NCBI GenBank assembly: GCA_947561395.2
Contig: OX387186.1
Coordinates: 39,637,220-39,701,219, forward strand
DNA length: 64,000 nucleotides
From: Buxus sempervirens
Lineage: Eukaryota > Streptophyta > Magnoliopsida > Buxales > Buxaceae
Direction of reading: 5' to 3'
Position numbers and translations under genes: made by a program. Under the pieces are notes generated by a model. That model made no database searches. It had not been told where the DNA came from and worked only from the letters and a program-made list of their open reading frames with translations. Shown here one piece after another: positions 47,093-58,832 of the stretch (its first letter is position 1; each line of letters starts with the position of its first letter).

Positions 47093-48852
47093 TTTTTGGG
47101 GGTTATGGAAAACTATCAAAACCAGAAAGATTCTGGTGATTTACAAGCAGTTATTTATCAACCAGAGGTTTCATGGGTCCATGAAACCATGAAACCTATT
47201 AGAGTTTCAAGAACTACAGGCTGCCATCCATGGTCCCAGTTTGCAGTATATCATAGGTGGTCCTTAATTGCCTAGCTCGTAGTCCAGAACATAGGTCAGC
47301 CGTACCTACACGTATGGGGTTCTCCAAATTAGCTTCTACATGGGTTAACCTCCTTAAATAACTGAGACACATTTAAGGACAGGCACATGATCGTGGGGTA
47401 GGCCCAGGCATGTCCCTACTCAAAGAGGCATGAAAAAGGCATCTGCAATAGGTTGAAAAGGCATCTATGCAAGAATTAAGGCTCTTGTGTGTGAATTTTT
47501 TATGTTATGAGTATATAAGTTTAGGTAGTCCTATATTTCCAAACAGTAGAAGTCAAACAAGAAGATGCCTAGATTAAAGAAAAGCAATATCTTTTCATTT
47601 TGTTCTGTGCTTATATTTCTATTTCAAAGACTTTGGGTAAGGAGAAAATGAGAATGGGATTGGTCACAAGCAAGCCTTCTTCCTTATGTAAGAAACCACT
47701 AACATAGAAAAGCAAAACCAAACCGCCTCAAGATGATGAAAATGACCCTCTCACAAGTGAAATGACTCCTAATCTTTTAAGGGGTTTTAGTCCATTTTCT
47801 TTCTGCATAAAGCTAAGTTTTCATGAGAGGTAGTAGTGGTTAATTATAATGAACAAAGGCATCTCAGCACCCAGGGTTTTGATCAAAATTTTCAATTGTG
47901 ACAAGATATATATGGGGTTCTCTAAAACCTTGAGCTTAATTAGAATTTCAAGAAAAGTTTGAATTTAACTGAATCTATAGAGATATGTTTTGCTTATCAA
48001 GACAAGGATTTGGACTTTTTAAACCTTAAATGAGTTAGGTCTTCCCAGTGGAAGATAACAATCATGAGACTGAAAAAGGGCACTATATATGAGAAGTGGG
48101 GATTCAGTGTCCCTTCAAGGAGATGTAGGGCTAAAGTTGCTGAAAGATCAAGACTGTACAATCCATGAATTGACTTGAGCAATTTGATCCTCTTATTCAC
48201 TGTTTGGTGATGCATGAATGGGAAATAGATTCTGACCAAAATTTCAAAATCAAAACTTGGATCAATCCAAAGGAGGATTATCCTGAAAGATTTGTCGGTG
48301 ATATCGGCCTCGTAGAAGAAGCAACAACGATTGTGACCTCCAGCCGATGGTTTCGTTGACGAAAAAAAAAATCATCTGGTTGACCATTTCCTAATGAATT
48401 GAACATATGAGATACGAGGGCAACATTCAAAATCCTGTATTGGTAAATAATGATGAAGGATCCAATTAGTCAATCTTTCGGAATTCTAGCATTTTTGGGT
48501 AATCAAAGATGCTTTGGTGCCATTGAGTGGTAGAATTCTTGGTCAACTTGAGAAAAAGTCGTTGTTGTTGCTTCAAATTCTGAAGAAAGTATGGAAATAA
48601 ACAGATCTTCAAAGGTTAAAATTAAGCAAGAGAAGGAATTGAAAGTGGAACCAAGGTACTTTAATGGCTAGAAGCAAACATATTTTACTAGAATTTTTTT
48701 TTCCTTTTAAGTTTAGTCGTGAAAGACACTTAGTTGTTTAATCAGTTATTCTATTGTTCATTGTTCATAATTTGATTGTGGATTATTTGATGTGAGAAAA
48801 ATAATTTGAGAAACAAGGAAGGAAGCAGCAAATCCTAATCAAAGCCTATAAC
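47093..48852. other. Intergenic DNA without recognised features
   Basis: No gene is supported on either strand. The ORFs at 47030-47275 and 47997-48239 show no domain. Confidence 0.4.
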
Positions 48853-48926
48853 TAACATAACTACTCTTAAAGTCATATCCTCAAACCTGTAACATAACTA
48901 CTCTTAAAGTCATATCCTCAAACCTG
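48853..48926. repeat. Perfect 37-bp tandem duplication
   Basis: The unit starting TAACATAACTACTCTTAAAG and ending TCAAACCTG occurs twice, at 48853-48889 and 48890-48926, without mismatch. It ends exactly where MITE copy 3 begins. Confidence 0.92.
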
Positions 48927-49236
48927 CTTTTTCAGTAGTCTTGGTAATTGAGAAATAATGATATTTTTTAAAATAATTGAGAATGAGTGTTCCTTTTACT
49001 ATTTATAAAAAGTTTATTCCATAAATGCCCTTAATATACTTGCAAACTTTTTTGTAACATACCAAATAATAAAAGGTTTACAAGTCTTTTGAGGGTATTT
49101 TTGGAAGAAATTATTTATGAACAGCAAAAATAATATTCATTCTCAATTATTTTAAGAAAGTATCATTGTTTCTCAATTATGAAGGATTGAATGATTGAAT
49201 CTAAATTATTTTGAAAAAGTATCACTTAAAACCAAT
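48927..49236. mobile_element. Mutator-like MITE, copy 3 (left end truncated)
   Basis: The right end TATCACTTAAAACCAATTTC and the interior (GAGGGTATTTTTGGA, AAATAATTGAGAAT) align with copies 1 and 2. The terminal part of the left inverted repeat is missing at the junction with the 37-bp duplication. Confidence 0.65.
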
Positions 49237-49735
49237 TTCTTATATTCTTAATCCCAAGAGAGAACCCTTTCCAAAAGTAAAGGGATACACCTAAAAGCCC
49301 TTTAATAATGGAGAAGTCTCTCCAAGAGGAGAGAAACATATGCTCAAAAGACCTTATAAACATAATTAGGAAAACCGCGGTTAAGTCAACAAGAAAAAAT
49401 ATTCCCAAAAGAAAATGTAACTTGTTAGATCCAAATGGAATCAGAGACAAAAACCAAAAATTTTACTACTCATTGATGTGCCAGCCTAAAAAAATTATCA
49501 TTTACTAAAAGAAGGAAATAACTTCTGCTGTGATTGGACAATGATCATCAAAGCCCATCAATTACGTTGTGATGGCCCAGTCCGGCCATCCATTGGGCTA
49601 CAGATGTACTAAAACATGGGCAAACTAGGGGGGCATGATCTCATCAAAGCTGTTGGTTTAACGGTGCATGAATTTCCCCAAACTGTTGGGCAATGGCAAA
49701 TATCCATTAAGAGTATTGCACATGCTGCGCCAACC
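49237..49735. other. Intergenic DNA
   Basis: Overlapping opposite-strand ORFs (49226-49508) show no recognisable domain. No gene is supported. Confidence 0.35.
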
Positions 49736-49980
49736 ACCACTATCACCATCACCCATATACCCATAATCACCACCACTACCATACATCACTTCTATCACCC
49801 ACTCTCATCACCACTACCAACACCCATTCATTCACCCACTACTACATCCCCACCCATGCCCAAGTTGACTACCAGCACCACCACCCACCACCACCAACAC
49901 CTCCCACCTACTACCACTCACAACCCCACCAACCTCACCTCGACTATCAACCATAGACCCACCACACTACCTGTAAAACC
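49736..49980 (+). repeat. ACC/CCA-rich low-complexity tract
   Basis: An irregular (CAC/ACC)n tract gives a Thr/Pro/His-rich ORF (49616-49984) that I regard as non-coding. It abuts the left edge of LTR remnant B2. Confidence 0.8.
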
Positions 49981-49989
49981 ATGATGACC

Positions 49990-50640
49990 ACTGGATCCCC
50001 ACGTGTCTTACATGAGATTTAAATAAAATAGGAGTTGCCACCATCCATAGACTTTAGGTGTGAATGGTCATCAAAACACATAAAAAAGCATATAAAAATA
50101 AATAAAATAAAACACCAGTCAAAACCAGATTCATAAGTAAGGGGGTTAGGTTATGAGTGAGGAAAGGTGTTAGGTACCTTCACTCATCTATTAGTTGATG
50201 GTTGCCTTGTTTTTCATCATTTAAATTGCTTACATAATTAATAAAAAAGAAAAAAAAAGAATGTATAACCCTTAATGAGAACCATCCTATAGATCAGGAT
50301 GTTCCCTCATTGATTTGTCACTATCATAGCCCTCTGTAAGGGAATTATCAAAATTCAGCATGGAAAAATCAAATCCAATGCTTAAACTAACTGATTCTAT
50401 AAATTGCTATTGAGTAGTACAGTTTCAATTAAACATAACTCATTCAAATCGAATCCAAATAAAGTCAAACCTAAGGAATTAAGAGCAAAATCAATAAAGG
50501 AGATATGTGATGAAAATAAAATAAAATAAAATTAAATGGAGCAAGGAATGCTTAGTCAAAGTTGCATGTACAACAATTGACAGTATGCTAAGCATACCAA
50601 ATTTGGATGCTAATAAATTGAGATTGTATTCCTCCGAAAT
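49990..50640 (-). mobile_element. LTR remnant B2, left part
   Basis: Read on the minus strand, it carries TGGTGGCAACTCC, CATTCACACCTAAA and CTAACACCTTTCC, in the reverse order expected for the end of an LTR G-like element (compare 14520-14670). Further right it aligns with B1 at about 2880-3200. The sequence then changes, and the LTR appears to resume at 54884. Confidence 0.55.
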
Positions 50641-51807
50641 TTGGCCGGGTTGGACACATGGCGATGTTGATGATGTGTCTCTGCGTGGGTGTGCCAGTAT
50701 CAATTGATACAAAGATTTCGGGTTGGATCCTGACCCCGGGCACCTATTCTGAGTCTAAACCAGAGTCGGTCTAGCCGTACTGTAAGTCACCTGTAGTAAA
50801 ACCGGTCAGGCAATAGAATGAAGACTAGGGGTTCGGTCTTCGTTTGGGTTCTTATACGTGTTTGAAAGTGAGAGCAATCAATGGCATGACACTTTATTAT
50901 AAAATTGGCCAATGAAAAACGACCGTAGATTACAACATATAACCTCAAAAATAATTGAAAAAGAAAGTCACCGAGATCAACAATACTGGCCTTTCCTGTC
51001 CTTATAGTCGTGATCGGTGTATAAGGGAAGGATTCAGAGGGCGGTTGTTAACACGATAAACTTGGGGGCTCACCTAGGATTGCTATTTAGCCGAAAGTCC
51101 GTGAGTCACTTGGCTTGATCGAAGTTGGTCTCGGGACCGGCTGCTCAGAATCCTGTAGCTGTAGTTGGAGTATAGAATCACGGGATAGGGGCGGCCTCAA
51201 CCTACTCGCTGGTGGCAGGGTCCTGACGTCGATTGGAGTAAACATGGGCCTAGAGTGTCACTGCGACTGGAAGCAGTGAGAGAAGTCCTGAGTTATCCTT
51301 CTTGCTACAGTTTGAGTGTAGAAGATGGGATAAGGATCACGGATGATCAAATTAAAATTACGATAATTGGTTGCGGTATGATGGAGGTTGTCCTAGAGTT
51401 CTTCGTTTCTCCGCCTTTTATAGCCATTCACTGACGGTTGCTCAATGTCCCATTTTCGCACGATCTTCATGGAGGTTATTTCTCTGTTGTTTTTTGTTTG
51501 TGAGAAATAACTTCTCGGCCACGATCGTGAACAACGAACTTCCTCGCTCATCGTCGCCCATTCTTTAACGGTTGATTTCATGTTGATGGTGATGTTATCC
51601 CTTAAAAATAAGAAAATGATTGTTGTATGTGCTTACGTGGCTTCCGCTAAGTATCTGGCCTATGTGTATACCGATGTGGCCTATTTGGTTGAGTTAGGCC
51701 ATGTAGATGCCACATGGCTTTTCCTTATTCGTCGGTCCATGGAGGGTGTAGACAGATTGGCTCCTTATCAATTGTTCAAACTTGATTTGGATAAACTAGG
51801 GATGCTC
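50641..51807. other. Unclassified GC-richer block, probably a mobile-element remnant
   Basis: The block is noticeably richer in G and C than its surroundings. It separates two parts of LTR remnant B2. Loosely repeated motifs such as GCTGTAGTTGGAGTATAGAA and GCTACAGTTTGAGTGTAGAA occur about 150 bp apart. The ORFs at 51371-51568 and 51580-51876 are not recognisable, and the second runs into LTR A2. Confidence 0.35.
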
Positions 51808-54800
51808 TGTAACTCCCCGATTCCGGGTCCAATTCCCAAAACCCGAGGTGTTATGATAAGCAACAAAAGCAACTAAAATATGGAATAATTTAAAACTTTT
51901 TCCAACTTTATAATCAGAGTAAAAGCGGAAACTGGAATTCAAATTCTCTTTATTAATCAACAATTATAATATAAAAAGGGTTTCAATTATATGAGCAATC
52001 CTACATCTATATAGACTACCCAGCTACAACTAGCCCACAACTTGACGTCCTCACCAAGAGTACCTGAAAAATGGAAGAAACCGGAGAGAGAATAAATCTC
52101 AACAAGTACCAAGGTGCATGCATGAAATCAGTCCATGTTTACAAAATAAGTCATGAGGTGTACGATTAAACCAACAACATTAACAAGTATAAATCCAAAG
52201 TTTAAATCAAATCCCATTATTATTATCAACTCATATTTCAATAACAATACCGATAAAACATCGAATGGTCAATGTCATGTAGTTGCTTAGCTTGGTTAAT
52301 CAATCATGCCAGAGCAACATCCACACCTCCATGTACACAGTTCCGGCCTACTCAGGGTATCGGACACTCTGAAATGACGGCCTACTCAGGGTATCGTCAT
52401 CCAATGCCGGCCTACTCCGGGTATCGACACTGACAACCAGGCCTACTCAGGGTATCTGGCTGCTCTACACCGGTCGTGGCAATACTCTATGGCCATGCCA
52501 TTACACCAATAAAGCATATACATCACATTAATAAGCTTAGACTCTGGATCTAGGACAAGCTAAACCAAAACCGATAAATAACCAAATAAAACTCCGCATT
52601 CAGTACACATATCACAAGTTGTTCCAACCAGAACAGTAATTCTTCACAAGTGTTCCAACCAGAACATCATCTCACAAGTGTTCCAACCAGAACAAATAAT
52701 TCTTTACAAGTAAACAAGTAAATAATCTTTGCAATATAATTCAGAACTTGCCATCAAGAAAACAGGGTTTAATAAATCTCAATCAAGTACAGTATAGTGT
52801 ATAATCCAAAAGAACTAAAATAAAAGCCCCAGTGTTGGGTATCTCGAACATCACCTAAATATTGCCCTACATCTACCTCAGAAGCTCTTACGAAATTCCA
52901 GGATCTATCTTCAATGTTCTCATAAGTAATTTTTGTCCCTAATGTTGTAAACAAATACTTTGCTAAGTGATTGAAGACCTTCTAGCATCCAAATCCCCAT
53001 TGGTTTACTAAATTATGAGATTCAGCAAGAAAATGGGCTATGCGCTTACCTCTTGAGGTAGGCGCGAGGTGGGCGGATAGTAATTTAACTAAAATTAGGG
53101 TATGCGCTCACTCGATGGTAAGTGGGCGCGAGAAGGGCGCGAGAAAGGAGCGAGAAGGGTGCGAGATAGGTGCATCTAGTTTAAGTGGGCGCGAGAAAGG
53201 CCCGGGATAGGCGCGAGAAGGGTGCCAAGTCTATTTTTTCCATGCGCCTACTTCCCGAAGTGGGCGCCAGTGGGCGCCAAGTGGGCGGATACCCATTGTG
53301 TTTTTCGAGTCTGTTAAATCCAAATCTTCAATTCTGGCTGAAATTTTTCAGTCTGTAACCACTTCTCTAGTCTCCTAATACCCCCAGAACGCATTCAAAC
53401 CTAATTTGAATTTAATCTAACATACTTTTCAATTATTCCCAATTTGTTATACAAAAACCCTTCGGACTGTCTTCGCCCAGAAACTCAGTGAATAATTCAT
53501 TTGATAACCATGCATTCATTGAGACAAAATCTACGAATAACATAAACCAGGTTTTAAAACAGTGCCACTCACATCTTGGTAATTAAAACTTAACTAGGGT
53601 TTCTTTCTAATTCAACCCACGAATAACATTTTTCTTGCTTCTAAAAAAAAAGATTCAAATCACCAAATCGAAACTTTATAAACATCTAACTTTTCCAATG
53701 AAATCAAATTTAAGAACCAATATGATCAATCATAAAAAACACAAGAAAATATGCAATTCCTCCAGTTTCAAGTGTTTGCTATTTGCCTTTTTTGATGAAC
53801 CCACATTTTTCCGAACATCTTCTGTGCACGTTTTTGGAGCTCGACCGGATCCCTCTAAACTTTTTAAATTTTGATCTTCACCGTTCAGTTTGAAGTCCTC
53901 CATGAGTAGAACAAAACCCTAAAATTTCAGCCCATTCCAACGGTTGGATCTTTCTATCTCACCGTTCGAAGTTGACTAGTCGGCCATCCCTGCAACTTTT
54001 TTCTTCCAAAATCCGATTTTCCACCAACTTCTGGGTTAATTCGTACCACCTTAGACTCATCCAAATCCAATCTCCACCGTTCAGATTTAAGCATCTCATG
54101 TATAGAGCATAACCTCCAAATTTCATGACGATCCAACGATTAGATCTGCGGGGATCGTCGCTCAAAGTCTGCTGGTCGGACCTCTGCAGCACCTCCCTTT
54201 TTCCTTTCTTCCCTCTCTTTTCTCTCATCTCTTTTTCTCCCAAACCCAAGCACGAATTTTCCCCTCTTTCCTCCTTATTTTTGGACTTGCTAAAAACCCT
54301 AAACCTTTCCTAGACTTCCCCTTTTATAAGCTCATCTTGATTAGAAATCCTACTAGGTTTAGAAGACCTAAATATAATTCCTACTCTAATTTGGAAACCT
54401 CCCCATCTTAACCCTCCTTCTAATTCCTCTTTTAAGTATCTTATATAAGAGAAGGATTTATTTTAATTTATTTTCGTGCTAATTAAATTTCTTATTTTAA
54501 AATATTACTAAAACACCCTAAAGCTACATATTATCCTCAAACTTAAGACTCTTTATCAACCATAATCACCAATATACCCTTTTCCTTACTTTTAAGCAAT
54601 AATTTGCTATTTAAATCCAAACCTAACCCAAATTAAGTCTAGTTAAATATTTCAAGTCTAATAATTATTTACCTACTCAATATCTTAATTTGGCTAATTG
54701 GGAAATGACTAAAATACCCTTTCCTTGGAATTCCATACTTAACCTTTGAATCTTTTTCCAAAAATTCTTATCTTTATTCTTCACATCAATCTTAACCATA

Positions 54801-54883
54801 TAATGTACTTGGATTAATACCTATCTTCTCAATATTTAGACTTATTTAATTTACTTTGTTTTAGGAAAATTCGGGGTTTTACA
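51808..54883 (-). mobile_element. Solo LTR A2 (3.08 kb), inverted sister of A1
   Basis: In the plus strand it runs TGTAACTCCCCGATTCCGGG to TTCGGGGTTTTACA. Read on the minus strand it aligns with A1 from end to end except for A1's nested transposon. Shared landmarks are a TATA box (about 54328), a GGCAAATAG donor-like site (53786), the four-unit hairpin array and a TTTTTCAG acceptor-like site (52064). Flanking 5-mers (TGCTC, GTTCA) do not match, so either a rearrangement or unequal exchange removed the original duplication. No coding interior. Confidence 0.75.
52338..52475 (-). repeat. Array of four mini-hairpins in LTR A2
   Basis: On the minus strand the core is ATACCCTGAGTAGGC, with stems CCAG/CTGG, TGTCG/CGGCA, ATGACG/CGTCAT and TCCG/CGGA. 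The order equals that of A1. The second stem keeps pairing through a G-U wobble in the sense strand. Confidence 0.78.
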
Positions 54884-56085
54884 GTTCAACTTTCATACGA
54901 ATCAAATATCACTCAGTGATTCATCCATTTGAGGCTTTTATGCATCCTCCAAGTCATGAAAAAGATCATTACTGATCTTGTGTTATGCTACTGAGCAGTA
55001 AAAGATCAATCAATCATAGAAAATTCAAATCAAGTCCAAATCATTTTGAAATTTATTTTGATTGAAACTAGACTTGATGAGGAAGACTCAAAAACAAAAA
55101 TCATTGTTCGTAGATATATATGCTCTATTGAAGTGTTAGGTTCTATAATTAGAATTTTGCATAATTGCCCAATTTTGACTGAGCATTGAATAAAACTGGC
55201 TCCATTTAAATGGCTAAATATTGATTTAGAAAGAGTAGGAACATATATCTTTTTGTATGAAACAAGTTTCACTCAAAACATTCGTTCTTATGAACTCATG
55301 AGCTTTGAAGTTTTATATTCTAACACAGATTTTGTTTTTAAAAAAATCAATAAAACCTAATAAATAGCTATGGATATGAGCTTATCCAATCCAAATCAAG
55401 GTCATCCCAATGACCTTGAAATGAATTAAAATTTATAGGACCATGATTTGTTCAGAGTTCTTATGAAGCAAGAAAGCCAACCAAAATTTGATTCCCAAAA
55501 TCAATATAGAATTGGGATTTGAATGGAAATCTGACCACAAGGATATCTTTATATCATCAATTCAAGTTTAAAAAGGTAGCAGATGGTCTAAAAAATTAAT
55601 TTAAGAGTATAATTGTTAGATCTAACCATATTAAGCTTGATATATCTAAGAATAAGCTTGCAATGGAAAACATTAATGCACGTGATCATGTGTGCATTAT
55701 ACAATTAAAATGCATGCTAAATCATCAAAAGTGCAATAAATGTAGGGGGGACTCTAGGTATAAGATCATTAATTTGTTGATCCGGAGTAGCCATTGTTTT
55801 CTCAATTTGAAGAAAAACAAACAAATAATGCACCAAAGCAAGCATATCACATCAATTTGAGTAAAACCTATCTAATCAGGTTCTAGATCTGAGTATGAGA
55901 TCATTGATTTATCTAGAGAAGTCATTATCTTTCCAATTTGAATAAGACCAAACAAATAATGTACCAAAGCAAGTTGATCATATCAAACTAAATTAAGGCA
56001 AAACCTATCTATTGAGGCTCTAGATCTAGGTTCCATCCCCTGATCCTTTACCCTAGCTCTTGTTTTCATTTTTTTTTATAGCTAG
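54884..56085 (-). mobile_element. LTR remnant B2, right part
   Basis: It aligns with B1 from about 3650 to 4720: GATTCATCC...TTTGAGGC, TGCATCCTCCAAG, CTACTGA...GTA, and CCTTTACCCTAGCTCTTG against CCTTTCCTCTATCTCTTG. In minus orientation this is the 5' half of an LTR G-like element. Confidence 0.55.
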
Positions 56086-56183
56086 AGATGCTACAAAACA
56101 TGAAGGCATAGAGGGTGACTTTTGTTGGCAATAAGCGATTGCCGCATCTAAACGTACTATTGCCATATGGGAAAGTCCCCACC

Positions 56184-58738
56184 TGTGATACCCCGAATTT
56201 TTTCAGATTTATTAATTAATTTAAATCTATGATTTATTGAGATTAGTTGCTAATCAGAGATTTGATTTATATAGGAAATCGTGTGGAGGATTTAAATCTA
56301 GAATTTGAAGTTGACCTGACGATCAGATCATGAGATATGAGGTAAGAAAGATATTATGTAATTATCCTTAATATGATTGGTCAAGTGCATGAGGCATGAT
56401 ATATGGCCATTGTATGGTATTATGACTAATAAAAATAAAAATAAATTAATTAAAGAGATATGGGCATCTTTACAAGAGAATGGAAGTTTCTATTTTGAGG
56501 AGTTTCTCAAATATGGAACTCCTAATAGGATTAAAAGTGGACGTAGGTTTTTATTATTGGGAAAAGTTTCTAAATATTCTTTTGGTTTGCTTGGATGGCT
56601 GAAGGAGAAGAGAGAAGGGCTTGGTCATACAACTTTTAGAGGAGATTTTCGTGGGTTTTGATTTGTTGTGTGAAGAAGAGATCAAAACTTGAGGTTTTGT
56701 TGGTTTAGTTTTGCGAAAGAGGTAAGTAGCAACCCTTATACTTGACAAAACTTGCATGGTTTAATGTTTAGACCATAAACATATTGTTCTTTGGATTGTG
56801 ATGATTTAGAAACATGTTTGTGATGTTTTGGAAGGATTTGGTTGAGGTTTAAAGCATGGAAAATTTCATATTGTTCTTCTCGTTGGAATTCTGTTTACTT
56901 TGATGCTAGAAGAAAAGTATGACTTTAGATGAGTTAGAATTGATCTTGATTGATAGAAATAAATTTTAGAAGATTTAAGAGAAAAATTGGAATTTTGAAA
57001 ATTTTCCAGATTTTGTGAAAATACGCGAGCGCTAGACACACCGCTCGAGCGCCCATGTTGAGCACATGTTTTATTTTGTTTTGATTTTAAAGATCTCTAG
57101 ACAGATTGCTTGAGCGATTTGTTGAGCACTCGTTTTACAACATGTTTTGATAGATCGCTAGACACAAAGGGTTCAGCACCCATGTCAAGCACCCAACCTA
57201 AAATTTTGAATTTTGGGGAAAATACCTAGTTTTTGACTAAAAAATGAATTTTGGACAAATTTAACTTATGTACAAATGGGTGTTTATAAGTCGTTTTCAG
57301 TGGTTGAATAATTTTATAAAAAATATACAAGATTTTGGGTACGTTCTACTGAAATAACTCATGTTTTGGTTCCAAGAAGGAATTTGACTTTAGATTTGAT
57401 TTGTTTGTGAATTTGTTGGTTTCCACACTTGTAAAAAGAATGTTTTGAAGATGTTTTAAGTTCTAGAACAGTGAGAAAGTATTTTTCTACAGATTTGGGT
57501 AAATTGAGCTTATTTCTTGGATTTTGACAGTTTTTGAGTAAATTGGTTATCTCCATGATGGAGATGGTTTTACATATTAATTTTCTCCATGGCGAAGTAT
57601 ATTTTTGCCATGAGGGCAGTAAACATAAAATTATCTCCATGAGGGAGTGGATTTGCCAAGAGGGCACTATTAACTTTGATTTCACCATGAGGGTCATGTT
57701 CATTGATATTTGGCCATGAGGGCTGGGAATTCTGATTATTTTAACATAAAGGCATTACACTTATGTTTTGGTCATGAGAACCACATGTTTTGATTTTATT
57801 TGTGTTAGTAAGCTTAGCTTGTTATGAATCCATAGTTTAGCTAGTAGTGAAGTCTGTCTATCTTTGTTTGGATTAAGTCTAGTTCCTTCATGCATTTCCT
57901 CCATGATGGAGAGGCCTTTCATGAGGGATGAGTTGCAGCACTTCCATTTCCACCATGAGGGTGAGGTCTCTTAAATTCCACCATGAAAGTGATGACACGG
58001 CCGAATATGTTACAGTTTGTTCTTAGATTGGATTTGTTGGACTAGGTCTTGACCTTTCAAAGTGGTCATATTTCAAGAGTCCTGTAAAATCACATACACT
58101 TGAGTTTGTTTTGATTCTCATGAGAAGATTGATGTTTGTTTTGAAAATACATGTAAAATGCTTATTGCTTTAGATTGTGATTAGTCGGATTTATTGTTGA
58201 AATTTTTATATGTCATGAATTGTATTTTATGTTAACAACATGGGACTGTTTTATTCATGCATGTTGCTACTTATTGGGGTTTTATATCTCACCCGTGTTT
58301 TTAATGTTTTGTTTTCAGATCCTGTTGGTAAGAACGATACTTACGAGGTAGAGTCACAGGGGATTGATCATCAGGACGATTACTTTGGTCTTATGGAGAG
58401 ATTTTTTTTGAGTAGATGGATTGTAGTAGGATTTTATTTCAGCTATTATTGGAAGGATTATTATTTTGTTTAGTGAGTTGATGAGAATTAGTTGACATTT
58501 CCTTTATCCAGACTTATTAGTATTGCATTATAATTTAGTTGATCATGTTTCAGCAATTATTTGAAGAATATTAATGGAATTGAAATTTTGATAGCGTAAT
58601 CCGGTTTGATATAATTATTGTGCTTAAAATTGTTATTGATTAAATTTTTGTCTGGACATTAGCTGCTTTGGGCCCATAGAGCTAGCGCTTCGCGTTAGGA
58701 TTATTCACGAGAAATATATTTGGATTCGGGGCGCTACA
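56184..58738 (+). mobile_element. Solo LTR C (2.56 kb)
   Basis: It starts TGTGATACCCCGAATTTT and ends TGGATTCGGGGCGCTACA. Flanking CCACC and CTACT agree at 3 of 5, with both differences C-to-T, as cytosine deamination would give. It has GAG|GTAAGTAGC at 56722 and TTTTCAG ending at 58318, then CCTGTTGGTAAGAACG. A hairpin array spans 57545-57990. No coding interior; the ORF at 57534-57719 is the array. Confidence 0.75.
57545..57990 (+). repeat. Mini-hairpin array of LTR C (ATGAG loop)
   Basis: At least eight units have the loop ATGA(G/T) with differing complementary stems: ATCTCC/GGAGAT, TGCC/GGCA, CTCC/GGAG, TGCC/GGCA (loop AAGAG), ACC/GGT, GCC/GGC, TGGT/ACCA, CTCC/GGAG and CACC/GGTG. Spacing is irregular, so this is not a simple tandem repeat. 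Confidence 0.75.
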
Positions 58739-58832
58739 CTACTGCCTCTAAAAGTTAAGCAATTTTGGCAAGGAATCATTTCATGGGAAGAAGACTTTAC
58801 TAGTGGTAGAAACCATCGGTAAATAAAGCTTT
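58739..58832. other. Short host segment between LTR C and LTR E
   Basis: Together with 56086-56183 and 62132-62400 it appears to be one older element carrying repeated GCCGGTGGTA/ACCACTGG motifs, interrupted by LTR C and LTR E. The motif style resembles CACTA subterminal repeats, but no CACTA ends were proven. Confidence 0.3.

Noticed and set aside
49616..49984. 122-aa Thr/Pro/His-rich ORF
   Set aside because: It is driven by an ACC-rich low-complexity tract and shows no conserved domain.
56086..56183. Start of a CACTA transposon
   Set aside because: GCTACAAAACATG and GCCGGTGGTA-type motifs are suggestive, but no CACTA/TAGTG ends with a 3-bp duplication could be shown.
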